Positions 44,153 to 54,023 of a stretch of 64,000 nt of DNA are shown here, one piece after another (positions within the stretch are counted from its first letter, which is position 1; every line of letters begins with the position of its first letter). The position numbers were made by a program, and so were the translations under genes. The stretch is from assembly GCA_964609385.1 (NCBI GenBank), contig CAZSSM010000003.1, positions 97,690 through 161,689 on the forward strand, written 5' to 3'. This DNA comes from CAZSSM01 sp964609385 (GTDB lineage: Bacteria; Planctomycetota; Planctomycetia; Isosphaerales; Isosphaeraceae). The notes under the pieces are model-generated. The model was given only the letters and a program-made list of their open reading frames with translations, was not told the DNA's origin and did not search any database.

Positions 44153-47100
44153 TCAGACTCCGACTGTCTCGGCATCGTTGACGCGCTTTAACCAGTGCTC
44201 GGCCTGGGCGTACTTGCGTTTCCGGACCGCGTCGATCGCTTCCTTATAGTTCAGCGTGACACCCCAGACATCGGTGGTGAAACGCTTTTCGGCCTTCATC
44301 CGATCAAAGAAGTCGACCGTTTCGAGGTAGGATAACCTTCCTTCGTCATGCGCGATCGAGAGCAAAACATCATAAACATCATCGGCCATCTTCGAATCAC
44401 CGCACACGTAATAGTGGCAACGGGGATCGCGTAAGAGTTCCCAGATTTCTCGAGAGTTTTTCTGAAGCAAATGCTGGACATAAACCTTCTCTTCTGAAAT
44501 CCGTGAGAAGGCGACTTCCAATTCATTGAGGATTCCTTGACGCTTCCAAGATTCGAGTTGGTCCCGATAGAGGAAGTCGTTGAGATTTCGGCATCCGAAA
44601 TACAGGGTCGAGGAACCGAGTTCGTGAGGAGGATCGGCCTTAAACAATGCCTCGCGATGTTGGCAGAAACTGATCAACGGGGCGATCCCGGTGCCCGGTC
44701 CGATCATCAGAATCGGCGCTTCAGGGTCCTCAGGAAGTCGGAAGTGGGACGATCGAACGGCGATCCGTGCCGTATCTCCTCGATGAGGTGAAAGGCCGGC
44801 GAGGTAGTTCGAGCAGAGACCCGGTCGAGTCTTGCCGGCGTTGGTCTCCACCGTCACAACACCGACGGTAATGTGGAGTTCACCGGGCAGTAATTGCGGA
44901 GACGATGAGATCGAGTAGAGCCGCGGCTTCTGACGCGGGAGCAATTCGACCAGCGTCTCAAGTTCGAGGGAGACTGAGGAGAACGCTTCCAAGAGGTCTG
45001 GGAGGTCGAGCAGCGTATCGGCGATCTCTTGCTTCAAAGTCAAGGCTTGCTCATTATTTTTGCCTAGTGCGAGGGTCTCCATCCAGTGTTCGAGCCGTCG
45101 ACGCTCCTGGGAGTCGTCAGCGCGTTCATACATGGCGTTGAAGAGTTCCTCGAACGGTTCTTGGAGAGTCAGGTCCAACTCTTCACCGAGCAGCTCCCGA
45201 ACGGTCATGACGCCGGGGAAGGGGACCGGATCGTCGGTCGGTTGGCCGTCGGGCGTTTGATAGGACATCGTGATCGAGGTATCCGGATCGATGCGAAGAC
45301 GCCGGCAAAGCCGCTCGACCTGAGCCGGCGGATTAATTGGGTGAACGGCCACGTGATCGCCCGGGAGATACTCGAGACCGGTGTTCGAAATGTCGAAGAC
45401 GATCTGTCGTGTCGAGCGACTGCCGGAAACGACGTCGTTGAGCAGTTCGCAATTGGCAAGGACCGGGACCTCGACTCCGTGATGGCTCGTTTCCCGCAGC
45501 GATTCGCTGACGTGCGTTGAGCCGAACTGGATCGCCAGCCGACTCGCCTCCATGATGTCTGCGGTGCTCAAGGTGGTCTCGTCATGCCCCAGAACCGCTG
45601 CGACGGTGCCCAGCCACTCTTGGAACGTTTCCGCTTGACCTTGCAGTTCGTCTCCCTTGTGCAGCGGGACCAATGGACGACCACCGAGCCGCCGAAGCTC
45701 ACGATCCAAGGCGGCGCCCGCCGCGCAGAACTTCGGGTAGATCCGGCTGCCTAGCGCCATCACCGCATAGCCCAAGTGGGAATGCGACCCGTCCGCTTGG
45801 GTTCGGATCCGATCCATGAACTGGCGTGCGTTCCCTGGGAACTCGCCATCGCCGAAGGTCGAGGTCAGGGCGAGGACCCGTCGGTGCTCGGCAAGCATCG
45901 ATGCGTTGCAATCGTCCAACGCAAGCACTAGGGGCCGGAGGACCTTCAGCTTCCGAGCGGCCTGGCGGGCATAACGTTCGGCGGTGCCGGTCTCCGAACC
46001 GAACAGAATCAGCAAGCGATCCGTTCCAGATTCCTGTTGGTCGGCCTCTCCGGAACTGACGTCGACAACCTGACCATCCTCGACAGCCCACTTGTCAGCG
46101 GCGTAGTGGTACTGAGGCTCGACGAGGAAGTCACGCATTTCATGATGCCAGACCGGGCAGGTGCTGCCACCGGCAGGGGGGACGATCCAAGACCACTGGG
46201 CCGGGGTCTCACGCCCAGCGCGTTTCTCCCGCAGGTCGTGCGTCAGGAATTGCTGCGATGCGGTCTGATGATCGACCATACTGACCGAGGCCTTCTGGAA
46301 CGAGTGGAGGACCGCCACGTTCAGTTCCAGGAAAGCCCGGTCGCGCCAGAGGGTCGACTCCGAGCTGGTATCCAAATCCAGCACGTTCGCGATGGCGTTC
46401 GCCTTACCGTAGCGGTTCTCTTCCCAGAGGTTCCGCGCGATCTCGGTTCCCATAAACCAGCCGTTGAACGGGATACATCCATAGTCGACACCGCCCAGTT
46501 CGACACGGAAGTTGCTCAACGCGGGGATCGCCACCCATCGCAGACCGAGGGATGCGAACTCGGGGATGGTCGGATGCTCGATCAGGACTTCTCGAACCTC
46601 ATCCCTGGGAAATTCGTACATCCGCACGGGATGCCCAGGAACATCGATCACGATCGGGAGCAGGTCGAACTCGGAAATCGGGTTGGGCGGTTGCCAACCC
46701 AGCGATTGAAGTTTTCGGGTCAATGCGAGGTTCGCCTTATCACCCACGATCGAACCGTCCGCCTGTTCGTAGGCGGCATAGCGGAACAGTTGGGGGTTCC
46801 AGATCCGTGGTCCCCAGAGTTCCCCGGGGTTTTTGGGTCGAAACAACGTCAGGACAGCCTCGAGGTTGGTCCCTGCGCTGGCGATCCGGACATGCTCGCG
46901 GCACTCCTCGAAGATAGCGTCCGGATCCGTGACCTCGCGACAATCTCTCACGATCAGCGAGTTCCAGGCGATGCGTCCGATGCACTTGGCCGAGTTCCTC
47001 CATGCCACCCGCACCCCGTACGTCAGCTCTTCATAAGTCTGTGTATACGTGCCGGTGGCGTGAATCTCTCGTTCGATTTCCCTCCAGCGCTTTGCCTTCG

Positions 47101-48595
47101 ACGACGACTCCCATTGTTGTTCGTCGGCGACCATATCGAGGAACTGGGCGGCCTTGCCCTTCAATCGGCCTTCCCTAACAGCAGGCCGTTTCATGATGTT
47201 GGTGACCCGATCAAACACACATTGCCACGCCTGTCGCTCGGGCTCGGCGAAGCCGAGGTTATGCTCTTCAAGTAGAGAAATCATTTGTTCGGCGATGATT
47301 GAATAGGCATCGGCGGGGATCCCATGGAAGCGGTGCGTGCGACCGAGTTCTCGGATTTCCCGGCGATAGCCTTCACCGCTCGCCAAGCAGTTCATGAGGA
47401 AATCGAAGGAGGAGATCAAGTGAGTTGCCAACTGGTCAACGTTTGTTCGACCGAAAAACGGCAGGACCTCAGGATGATTTTGGAAGAGCCGCTGGTAGAA
47501 CCGAATGCCGGCCTCGCGACGATTGTCACTCAGGTCTTCCCAGGAGAGTTTCATCTTTTTGATCATTTTGCTCGTGAGCGCCTCGTCATAGACGATCACC
47601 GCTTGAAACATCGGTGCCATCACATGTTTCGAGAAAAACTTGTAGAGTGCCGAGGACGATCCGGTCTCCATATTCTCGGCTTCATATTCTCCGAGATAGG
47701 GGATCTTCGGCAGCATCCAGAGCCAGACCTTGCGCGCAGCCTGCCAATGCTCAGCTCGCATCCCCAGGTCGGCGAAGAGCTTTCCATACTCCTCCAACGT
47801 GTTGCACTCACGGTCCGGTGAAGGATGCACTGCTTGATAAGACTCTCGGAGGACTCGTTCGGTCTGCGGAAGCAGGGACCGGACGCACAGGTCGAATAGG
47901 CCGAAAAAATAATCCGGCATGTCGTCCGTGAAGTCCCCGAACAAATCGTTGAGATCGGATTGCTCAATCAGCATTCGTTTGAAGAACATCTCCATCATCA
48001 GTTCTTCAAAGGCAAGCAGCTTGTTCCAGGTGTCTTTGACGATGACCTGTTCTTGGACACTCAGCGAGAGCGCATCCAACTCGTCAAGACTCTCGATCGA
48101 CGCCCTGTCCTCAGAGGGCGCACTCAACGTCGGCGAGGTGCCGAGTCCATAGGCGATAGCGAGGCCACCTGTCGACTTATGACCGAGCGCGTTGGTCAGT
48201 CGTACATCGAATCTCAGGTCGGGAGCCGCCGCCCATGTCGGGACCGGCCTCTGGATCTCAGTCGAGGGTTGGCCAGCGAGCTCTTCCACGACGTTGAAGT
48301 CACAATGTCCCACATCCTGCCAGGGTTCGTTCTCGCGCTCGCCACGCGCCAACAGATCGATTTGAGCCGTGCAGTCGCCGTGATGCTTAATGTTCAGGAC
48401 CCAATGGGGGATCCGTCGCGGGGGTGCCTCCGTGCTAAGGAGTGTTTCGCCGGACGGGGAGCGTAGGGCGATTCGGCACTTGTACGAGTAGCGTTCGTCG
48501 ATCGGCCAATTGGTGACGGTGACTCCTGTCACCTGGATCACGGATTTCCCGTTGGAGTTGCCGGCGCTGGTCTGCAGCTTCTCGGGATGTCGCAT
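44153..48595 (-). CDS. globin - nitric oxide synthase - flavoreductase fusion protein
   Basis: This 1,480-residue protein should make NO from L-arginine and may turn it into nitrate. Residues 1-150 are an unassigned beta-rich domain. Residues 175-335 and 340-490 are two globin-like domains; the second keeps the proximal His (H421 in 'ELGRTHRFHGI') while the first has Phe (F274) at that place. Residues 490-830 are the NOS oxygenase: haem thiolate C538 in 'AWRNSAKCIGRIAW', arginine-binding E718 in 'PFNGWFMGTEIA', pterin-site 'QWSWIVPPAGG'. From 860 a flavodoxin-like FMN domain ('ILFGSETGTAERYA', 'TSTFGDGEFPGNA') precedes FAD/NADPH domains ('RLYSISSSP', 'MIGPGTGIAPLISF', 'YYVCGDSKMADDV'). The linker has no evident calmodulin helix. 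Size and order resemble the Synechococcus globin-NOS. No operon partner is visible. Confidence 0.93.
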   Translation of the reverse strand: MRHPEKLQTSAGNSNGKSVIQVTGVTVTNWPIDERYSYKCRIALRSPSGETLLSTEAPPRRIPHWVLNIKHHGDCTAQIDLLARGERENEPWQDVGHCDFNVVEELAGQPSTEIQRPVPTWAAAPDLRFDVRLTNALGHKSTGGLAIAYGLGTSPTLSAPSEDRASIESLDELDALSLSVQEQVIVKDTWNKLLAFEELMMEMFFKRMLIEQSDLNDLFGDFTDDMPDYFFGLFDLCVRSLLPQTERVLRESYQAVHPSPDRECNTLEEYGKLFADLGMRAEHWQAARKVWLWMLPKIPYLGEYEAENMETGSSSALYKFFSKHVMAPMFQAVIVYDEALTSKMIKKMKLSWEDLSDNRREAGIRFYQRLFQNHPEVLPFFGRTNVDQLATHLISSFDFLMNCLASGEGYRREIRELGRTHRFHGIPADAYSIIAEQMISLLEEHNLGFAEPERQAWQCVFDRVTNIMKRPAVREGRLKGKAAQFLDMVADEQQWESSSKAKRWREIEREIHATGTYTQTYEELTYGVRVAWRNSAKCIGRIAWNSLIVRDCREVTDPDAIFEECREHVRIASAGTNLEAVLTLFRPKNPGELWGPRIWNPQLFRYAAYEQADGSIVGDKANLALTRKLQSLGWQPPNPISEFDLLPIVIDVPGHPVRMYEFPRDEVREVLIEHPTIPEFASLGLRWVAIPALSNFRVELGGVDYGCIPFNGWFMGTEIARNLWEENRYGKANAIANVLDLDTSSESTLWRDRAFLELNVAVLHSFQKASVSMVDHQTASQQFLTHDLREKRAGRETPAQWSWIVPPAGGSTCPVWHHEMRDFLVEPQYHYAADKWAVEDGQVVDVSSGEADQQESGTDRLLILFGSETGTAERYARQAARKLKVLRPLVLALDDCNASMLAEHRRVLALTSTFGDGEFPGNARQFMDRIRTQADGSHSHLGYAVMALGSRIYPKFCAAGAALDRELRRLGGRPLVPLHKGDELQGQAETFQEWLGTVAAVLGHDETTLSTADIMEASRLAIQFGSTHVSESLRETSHHGVEVPVLANCELLNDVVSGSRSTRQIVFDISNTGLEYLPGDHVAVHPINPPAQVERLCRRLRIDPDTSITMSYQTPDGQPTDDPVPFPGVMTVRELLGEELDLTLQEPFEELFNAMYERADDSQERRRLEHWMETLALGKNNEQALTLKQEIADTLLDLPDLLEAFSSVSLELETLVELLPRQKPRLYSISSSPQLLPGELHITVGVVTVETNAGKTRPGLCSNYLAGLSPHRGDTARIAVRSSHFRLPEDPEAPILMIGPGTGIAPLISFCQHREALFKADPPHELGSSTLYFGCRNLNDFLYRDQLESWKRQGILNELEVAFSRISEEKVYVQHLLQKNSREIWELLRDPRCHYYVCGDSKMADDVYDVLLSIAHDEGRLSYLETVDFFDRMKAEKRFTTDVWGVTLNYKEAIDAVRKRKYAQAEHWLKRVNDAETVGV

Positions 48596-49042
48596 CGTGA
48601 TTCCGTCTCGTGCGTGGAAGTCGGACCGATAGGATGTCCATCGACAGGACTCACCTCGAAACTCATCCTGAGGTGGGTCTGTACGTCTGATCGCCCTAGA
48701 TCGTCACGCTCAGGCCATCGCGAAGAACACTCGGTCGATCCCAGCCCCGGGGCGGCACGGGGCCCAGACCTTCCTACGCAAGCGTGCAGTTCCAAACACA
48801 CCGGCGTGTGTTGCCAAACAAAGAACCGAAACCGCCTGGTTGTGGATGATCCGTTTGCTGCGCAGCCCACAACAGAACGGATCGCAATAGAATATCGAAA
48901 TTCCCAAGAGAAGGCGACTTTGAGGAAACGGAGGTTGCACCAATCCGACACGGACTCCAGACATGTGTGAGGCAACTCATCAGACAACGACGCGGTCTCG
49001 ATGTGCAGGCAAGATCGAATCGTATAACGCACGACCTTATTA
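48596..49042. other. intergenic region upstream of the NOS gene
   Basis: 447 bases separate the M1-peptidase stop from the NOS start on the minus strand. It should carry the NOS promoter. I see no structured RNA, no clear NsrR- or NorR-like palindrome and no protein-like frame. Confidence 0.4.
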
Positions 49043-52000
49043 TCAGAATGCTTGGTTGAGTCCGAACCAGAATAGGGGCGCGCGTCCGGTCCCGAGGCCG
49101 ACTGGCTGCGCGATGTCGAAGCGGAGGGTGGCGCGTTCCAGGAACGAGAAGAGGGTCAGATCGAGTCGGAGTCCCGCGCCGACACCGTGGACCACGTCCG
49201 AGGAGCGTCCGGCCAGGAACGTCTGGCCGACGTCATAGAAGACCGCCGCATTAAGGTTCCGAAACCCGACGGCGTGATTCAGGGCAGGGCGGTCGATTCC
49301 GCTCCAGATCGGCAACCGCCACTCCGCGGTGAGCAGCCAGACAGCGCTGCCGATGAACTCGTTGAGTCGGATCGCGCGATGCCGACGGCCGCCACCCAAC
49401 CGGAACAGCGGCGTCTCCTCGGGGAACCCGATCCCACCATACCCACGCCATGCCAGGCGAGTCCGAGATAGGTAGCCGTAACCCTCGGGGAGTTGTCGGA
49501 CAAAGCCCAACTCGCCGAAGACCCGAGTGTAATCACGTGTCGATTCGAGCGCTTCCAAGCCCTGCTCGGCTCCCAGTTCGACGAGGAACCCCTCGACCGG
49601 ATCCCAGTACGGGAACTGGGTATTGAGCCGGAACCGGGCGCCTAAGGCGTTGAGCCGTCCGATCACGGGACGACCGTCGTCGCCGGGCCAGAACAGGTTG
49701 CCCGTACCGAAATAGCCCTCGAAGAATCCCGGATCGTCCTGGAGAAAGCTGGAGCCCGGCAGCAAGGTCCGTCTCAAGTAGACCCGCCCACCGCTGAGCC
49801 GTCGCGAGGAGAGTTCGTTGTTCTGCGCATCGTTGAGCCCCTCCTCATAGAAGACGCCGAGATCCCAAGGACTCCCGAGGATCCGGGGGATCCGCGCCTC
49901 GCCGCCACCGATCACCCGATCCAGCGAGGGATCGCCGCCGAGGAACCCGCTCAGGGAGAACCGGTTCGGCTGATGAAGGACCGTCGCCAAACCACCGCGA
50001 CCGTACTGATCGACAAAAGGCCCGGTGGTGATCGAAAGCCGGTCATACGCCATGAATCGGGAGGCCGAGTCGAGCGGCGTCAGGAACGGCGTCCAACGCA
50101 GCTTGATCCGATGCCGCCAGCGATCGTTGAGTCGATCCGAGTCGAGCAACATATGGTCCGGATCGACCTCGACCTGCTCGGGCGGCGCGGGCGCATCGAA
50201 CTGCACTAGCCAGGTGTCGCCTCGGTGTTCGACCCGAGCGGGTGATTCGCCAACGACGACCGGACCGTCGGTGTGGATTGGAATCCGGACCTCCGACCCA
50301 TCCCGGCAGATGCAGAGCAACTCTGTCGGCTCGGCAATCGAGCCCTGCTGACGCAACTGGACCGCGATCCGGACCGCATTGTCGCGGGGAGTCGGATTCG
50401 AGCGCAGAGGGTCGGTGACGGGACTCCAATCGACCTCTGTGACGGCCCAGTCGGTCGTCGCGTCCTCGACCAACCAGGCATCGAGGAACCGGGGCCAATC
50501 ATACGTCGGGTCAAAGGCGGCCAGCTCGCGTTTGAGGTCGTCGTAGCGGAATACCCGAAAGGCGTACGCCTGGTAGACGTGACGGAGGAACGTTAGAAAG
50601 CGTTCGTCGCCGAGTCGATTGCGGATCATGTCGACGACCTTACCACCTCGGTCGTAGGCAAGGCTGAAGAGCGATTCGAGGTCGCCCATCGCATCGAGGT
50701 CGCGGATGACCGGCCCGCCGTTGCCTTTGGCGCGCCAGGCGTAATAGCTCGAGAGCCGGAGGTCTTCGCGGCCGATCGTGGGCATCCAATCCAGTCGCTC
50801 CGGCCAAACGATCAGGGGGCCGTTGCGGCCGTACTTTGCCGAGAGCCGCATGTCTGTGAGAGCATTGACCAACCCCTCGTCCATGAACGTCTCGGCATAG
50901 CCGTGGGTGCCCACGACGTTCCAGAACCACTGATGCATCGTCTCGTGGGTCACCAAGTGGTCGATGTACCGAGTAGCGATCGGTGAGACCTCCAGGACCC
51001 GGCTGTCGAGCATCACCAGGCCGGCGCATTCGTTGCCGTTCCAGCCGAAGAACGAGGCGGCGATCTCGAATTCCTCGTCGTAGTAGGGGCCGAACCACGA
51101 CTCGTAGAGCGGGATCACTTCGGTAACGTATTCCAAGACGCGGTCGGCGTTGTGTCGGTTCTCGGGTAAGGTGAGCACACGAACTTGCGTCGATCCGGCC
51201 TGGGCCTGGCGAACCTCGAAGCGGTCCGAGCAGACCAGGGCGAAGTCGCGCGAGGGGGCGGCCTGAATGACGATCTGTTGACGACCCTCTGTGTTGACCG
51301 AGCGCGAAACGATCCGGCCAGTCGAGGCGACCCGCTGATTGGCCGGCAGGTCGACGACCGCCTCATAGTGCGCTGCCTCTTGGTAGAACGGTTGGTGCCA
51401 GGGAACGAACGGTGAGCGGTCCCAAGCCTGACCATCGTGAAAGGCCAGGACCGGGTACCAGTTGGCCAGATACGTAACGCCCTGATTGTGTCCCCAACGT
51501 CCCCAGGTCTCGGGCAAGTCCAGGACGAACTCAAGGCCGACTTCGACCGACTCGCCCGGTCCGATCGGCCGTTCCAGAGGGACATGCAGGAGGGTTCCAT
51601 CCGACTCGTCGTAGTGGAACGGGCGGGGTCGGCCGTCCTGGACAACGCCGAGCACATCCAGCCGACGCCCCTTCGCATCCATCGCCTCCTGGGGGCTCAA
51701 CCGGAGATACTCCAGCGTCTTCGCCAGCAAAGGACGGTCTGACTCGGGCACTTGATACCGGGGATAGACGTGGAAGACCAATTCCTCGATCGGAATCGCG
51801 CCCCGGTTGACGAATCGGACCTGCTCGCGGGCCAAGACCCGCCGCGCCTCCGGCTCGATCCGGATCTGCAACCGATAACGGGGCAGATCGGGAGGAGCGA
51901 CCGGCCGCTGAACGGCGTCTCGGGAGGGTTCCGAGGCGCCCGGCATCTCGGAGCCGATCTTGGTCTCGGGGTTAGGGTTGGGATTCGGACGTGTGGGGAA

Positions 52001-52120
52001 GGGCTCCTGGGCGAGACTCGACGACGCATATGTCGCGATAATCGCGAGCGCCCCCAGGAAGCGTCCCCAATCGATGATCCGAGGTGATCGTTGGAGCCTG
52101 GTGGGGCGAGTCATGGTCAT
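49043..52120 (-). CDS. M1-family zinc metallopeptidase fused to an outer-membrane beta-barrel
   Basis: This protein of 1,025 residues has a signal peptide ('FLGALAIIATYASSSLA') and an M1 gluzincin domain. The zinc site is 'HETMHQWFW' (about residues 390-398), with the third ligand Glu 18 residues on in 'FMDEGL', exactly HExxH-x18-E. From about residue 690 to the end the sequence changes to alternating amphipathic strands ('GRVYLRRTLLPGSSFLQDD', 'FRLGGGRRHRAIRLNEF', 'AVWLLTAEWRLPIW', 'VFYDVGQTFLAG') and ends in Phe ('FWFGLNQAF'), as Omp85-like barrels do. The barrel would place the peptidase at the outer membrane. ATG 52120 is preferred; the upstream frame is not protein-like. The nucleotide gap to NOS is large, so they are probably separate units. 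Confidence 0.85.
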   Translation of the reverse strand: MTMTRPTRLQRSPRIIDWGRFLGALAIIATYASSSLAQEPFPTRPNPNPNPETKIGSEMPGASEPSRDAVQRPVAPPDLPRYRLQIRIEPEARRVLAREQVRFVNRGAIPIEELVFHVYPRYQVPESDRPLLAKTLEYLRLSPQEAMDAKGRRLDVLGVVQDGRPRPFHYDESDGTLLHVPLERPIGPGESVEVGLEFVLDLPETWGRWGHNQGVTYLANWYPVLAFHDGQAWDRSPFVPWHQPFYQEAAHYEAVVDLPANQRVASTGRIVSRSVNTEGRQQIVIQAAPSRDFALVCSDRFEVRQAQAGSTQVRVLTLPENRHNADRVLEYVTEVIPLYESWFGPYYDEEFEIAASFFGWNGNECAGLVMLDSRVLEVSPIATRYIDHLVTHETMHQWFWNVVGTHGYAETFMDEGLVNALTDMRLSAKYGRNGPLIVWPERLDWMPTIGREDLRLSSYYAWRAKGNGGPVIRDLDAMGDLESLFSLAYDRGGKVVDMIRNRLGDERFLTFLRHVYQAYAFRVFRYDDLKRELAAFDPTYDWPRFLDAWLVEDATTDWAVTEVDWSPVTDPLRSNPTPRDNAVRIAVQLRQQGSIAEPTELLCICRDGSEVRIPIHTDGPVVVGESPARVEHRGDTWLVQFDAPAPPEQVEVDPDHMLLDSDRLNDRWRHRIKLRWTPFLTPLDSASRFMAYDRLSITTGPFVDQYGRGGLATVLHQPNRFSLSGFLGGDPSLDRVIGGGEARIPRILGSPWDLGVFYEEGLNDAQNNELSSRRLSGGRVYLRRTLLPGSSFLQDDPGFFEGYFGTGNLFWPGDDGRPVIGRLNALGARFRLNTQFPYWDPVEGFLVELGAEQGLEALESTRDYTRVFGELGFVRQLPEGYGYLSRTRLAWRGYGGIGFPEETPLFRLGGGRRHRAIRLNEFIGSAVWLLTAEWRLPIWSGIDRPALNHAVGFRNLNAAVFYDVGQTFLAGRSSDVVHGVGAGLRLDLTLFSFLERATLRFDIAQPVGLGTGRAPLFWFGLNQAF

Positions 52121-52320
52121 TGAAGGGCGCACCCCATCCGCTTCCCAAAGGCAGGGCGACCGCGACTCAATATCGCGATCGCCGGCGCGATCCATGGAGT
52201 CGTCCGGGTGCGCGTCGACGATGATCGGGCCGGAGGCTATCCCGACATCGTCGTCTTAGGAAGGGAGGTTTCGCGGCAGCAAGACCGAAGCGACGACCTT
52301 CACTCCGTCAATTCGGAGGA

Positions 52321-52932
52321 TCACATGCCAGAGACGGTCCAGAACTTGACGAATCCCTCGGGCCAGTATCGACCCGGTAGCGGCATGACGATGAACGGCT
52401 TCCGGGGCATCACGAGGATTGGCAGGAAGGGCCGACAGAGTTTGCCACCCGGGAGGTGCTTACGGGCGAATAAGGTCGTTGAGATCCGATAAGGAACGTT
52501 CGGACTGATCACCTTTGGAACCTGGATCCCGAAAGCACGGATATGCTCGTCGGTCAAGTAATGGGCGATCGGCGCCAGTTCGGGGTGATCCGGCTCTGTG
52601 TTCTTCAAAGCGGATATCTGACGCGCGATCGCGTTGAGCGACTCGGGATCCCCGCGCTCGTCGTTCGAATACGGGTAGACCAGTTCTCCAGGAACGTCGT
52701 CCGGACCTTCAGAGAAGATCCGATAGTTCGCCTGAATGATATGGCCCCAGCAGATGAAGCCTTCGTGGTAGAGATGGCCGAGCTGCTCGAAGATGACCTT
52801 GATCGGATCGTCAGGATTGTTTCGGAGCCATTCGGGCTTAGGGATCCGCAGGTATGTCAAGCGATCCCAAATGAGGATCGAGCGGGGCGGTTCACCGAAA
52901 TTGTCGATACACGCGGCGAGCACGTCGTCCAT
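52321..52932 (-). CDS. hypothetical protein, 203 residues
   Basis: I do not recognise this gene. It codes for a soluble mixed alpha/beta protein ('RSILIWDRLTYLRIPKPEWL', 'HLYHEGFICWGHIIQANYRI', 'DVPGELVYPYSNDE', 'DEHIRAFGIQVPKVISPNVP') with a hydrophobic C-terminal part but no signal peptide or membrane helix. It follows the glutathionyl-hydroquinone reductase gene by 26 bases on the same strand and may be cotranscribed with it. The codon use resembles that of its neighbours and the sequence is strongly protein-like, so the gene is real although its role is unknown. Confidence 0.65.
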   Translation of the reverse strand: MDDVLAACIDNFGEPPRSILIWDRLTYLRIPKPEWLRNNPDDPIKVIFEQLGHLYHEGFICWGHIIQANYRIFSEGPDDVPGELVYPYSNDERGDPESLNAIARQISALKNTEPDHPELAPIAHYLTDEHIRAFGIQVPKVISPNVPYRISTTLFARKHLPGGKLCRPFLPILVMPRKPFIVMPLPGRYWPEGFVKFWTVSGM

Positions 52933-52958
52933 GGGAGAGGATGACCTTTGATTGATGA

Positions 52959-53930
52959 TCAGGCGGCCGGGAGTCGGTCCCGATCGTGGGGCGCATTGAG
53001 GTCGAGGGCCGGGCCGTTGGGGACGATCCGGGTCGGGTTGATCCTACCGTGGCTCTCATAGTAGTGCCGCTTGATATGCGTGAGGTCGACCGTCTCGGCG
53101 ATCCCAGGATACTGATAGAGTTCGCGGAGGTAGGGACCGAGATTGGAGTAATCGGCGATCCTCCGGCGGTTGCATTTGAAGTGGCCGACGTAAACCGCAT
53201 CGAAGCGGACCAGCGTGGTGAAGAGCCGCCAATCGGCTTCGGTGAGCCGGTCACCGACCAGATAGCGCTGATCGGCCAAGCAGCGATCGATCTGCTCGAG
53301 GGCGTCGAACAGTTGGCCGAACGCCTCGTCGTAGGCTTCCTGCCTGGTGGCGAACCCGCAACGATAGACACCGTTGTTAATATTCGGATAGACGAACGCG
53401 TTGGTCTCATCGATCGCTTGGCGAAGCGGCTCGGGATAGAAATCGAGGTCGGGCGTGCCGGCAATCGCGTCGAATTCGACGTTGAGCATTCGAATAATCT
53501 CGGACGACTCGTTGTTGACGATCGTCTCGGCCTGTTTGTCCCAGAGCACCGGGACGGTGACACGACCGGTGTAGTCGGCCTTGGCAGCGGTGTAGATTTG
53601 ATGCAGGTATTGGGCCGCCCGGATCGGGTCGGGGATGCAACCAGGGCCGTCGCTGAAAAACCAACCGTTCTCACCCATGAATGGGTCGACGATCGAGAGC
53701 GAAATTGCGTCGGAGAGCCCCTTGAGCTTTCGGAAGATCAGGGTCCGGTGCGCCCAGGGGCAGGCTAGTGAAACGTAGAGGTGGTATCGACCGGCCTCAG
53801 CGGGGAATCCTGAAGAGCCGTCGGCGGTGACGCGATCGCGGAAGGCCGAGTCTTTGCGGACAAACTTGCCGCCGGTCGACTTCGTGTCATACCACTGATC
53901 GCGCCAAACACCCTCAACCAGCAATCCCAT
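52959..53930 (-). CDS. glutathionyl-hydroquinone reductase (Xi-class GST, YqjG/PcpF-like)
   Basis: This 323-residue enzyme reduces glutathionyl-hydroquinones to hydroquinones. It has the family start ('GVWRDQWYDT', 'FRDRVTADGSSGFPAEAGRY'), the catalytic motif 'SLACPWAHRTLIFRKLKG' with Cys57 in C-P-W-A, 'PVLWDKQAETIVNNESSEII' and the GST C-terminal helical domain ('RYLVGDRLTEADWRLFTTLV', 'YLRELYQYPGIAETVDLTHI'). I start it at ATG 53930, where GGGAGG lies about six bases upstream. Such enzymes are widespread in aerobes and planctomycetes and help in quinone detoxification. It is not obviously linked to the decarboxylase genes upstream. Length and motifs are complete. Confidence 0.93.
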   Translation of the reverse strand: MGLLVEGVWRDQWYDTKSTGGKFVRKDSAFRDRVTADGSSGFPAEAGRYHLYVSLACPWAHRTLIFRKLKGLSDAISLSIVDPFMGENGWFFSDGPGCIPDPIRAAQYLHQIYTAAKADYTGRVTVPVLWDKQAETIVNNESSEIIRMLNVEFDAIAGTPDLDFYPEPLRQAIDETNAFVYPNINNGVYRCGFATRQEAYDEAFGQLFDALEQIDRCLADQRYLVGDRLTEADWRLFTTLVRFDAVYVGHFKCNRRRIADYSNLGPYLRELYQYPGIAETVDLTHIKRHYYESHGRINPTRIVPNGPALDLNAPHDRDRLPAA

Positions 53931-54023
53931 AGTGGCCTCCCACGGGTCAACTCTCTGGATGGACACTGATCCGATCGGATCGTCGTCGCCTCGAGGATTA
54001 CTCGTCGGTTAGTCCCGGTCAGT

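Noticed and set aside
46037..47275. Plus-strand frame of 412 codons inside the NOS gene
   Set aside because: Entirely antisense to conserved NOS and globin domains, no start signal.
48538..49032. Minus-strand frame of 164 codons upstream of NOS
   Set aside because: Rich in Arg, Ser and Cys, overlaps the NOS start in another frame and has no motif.
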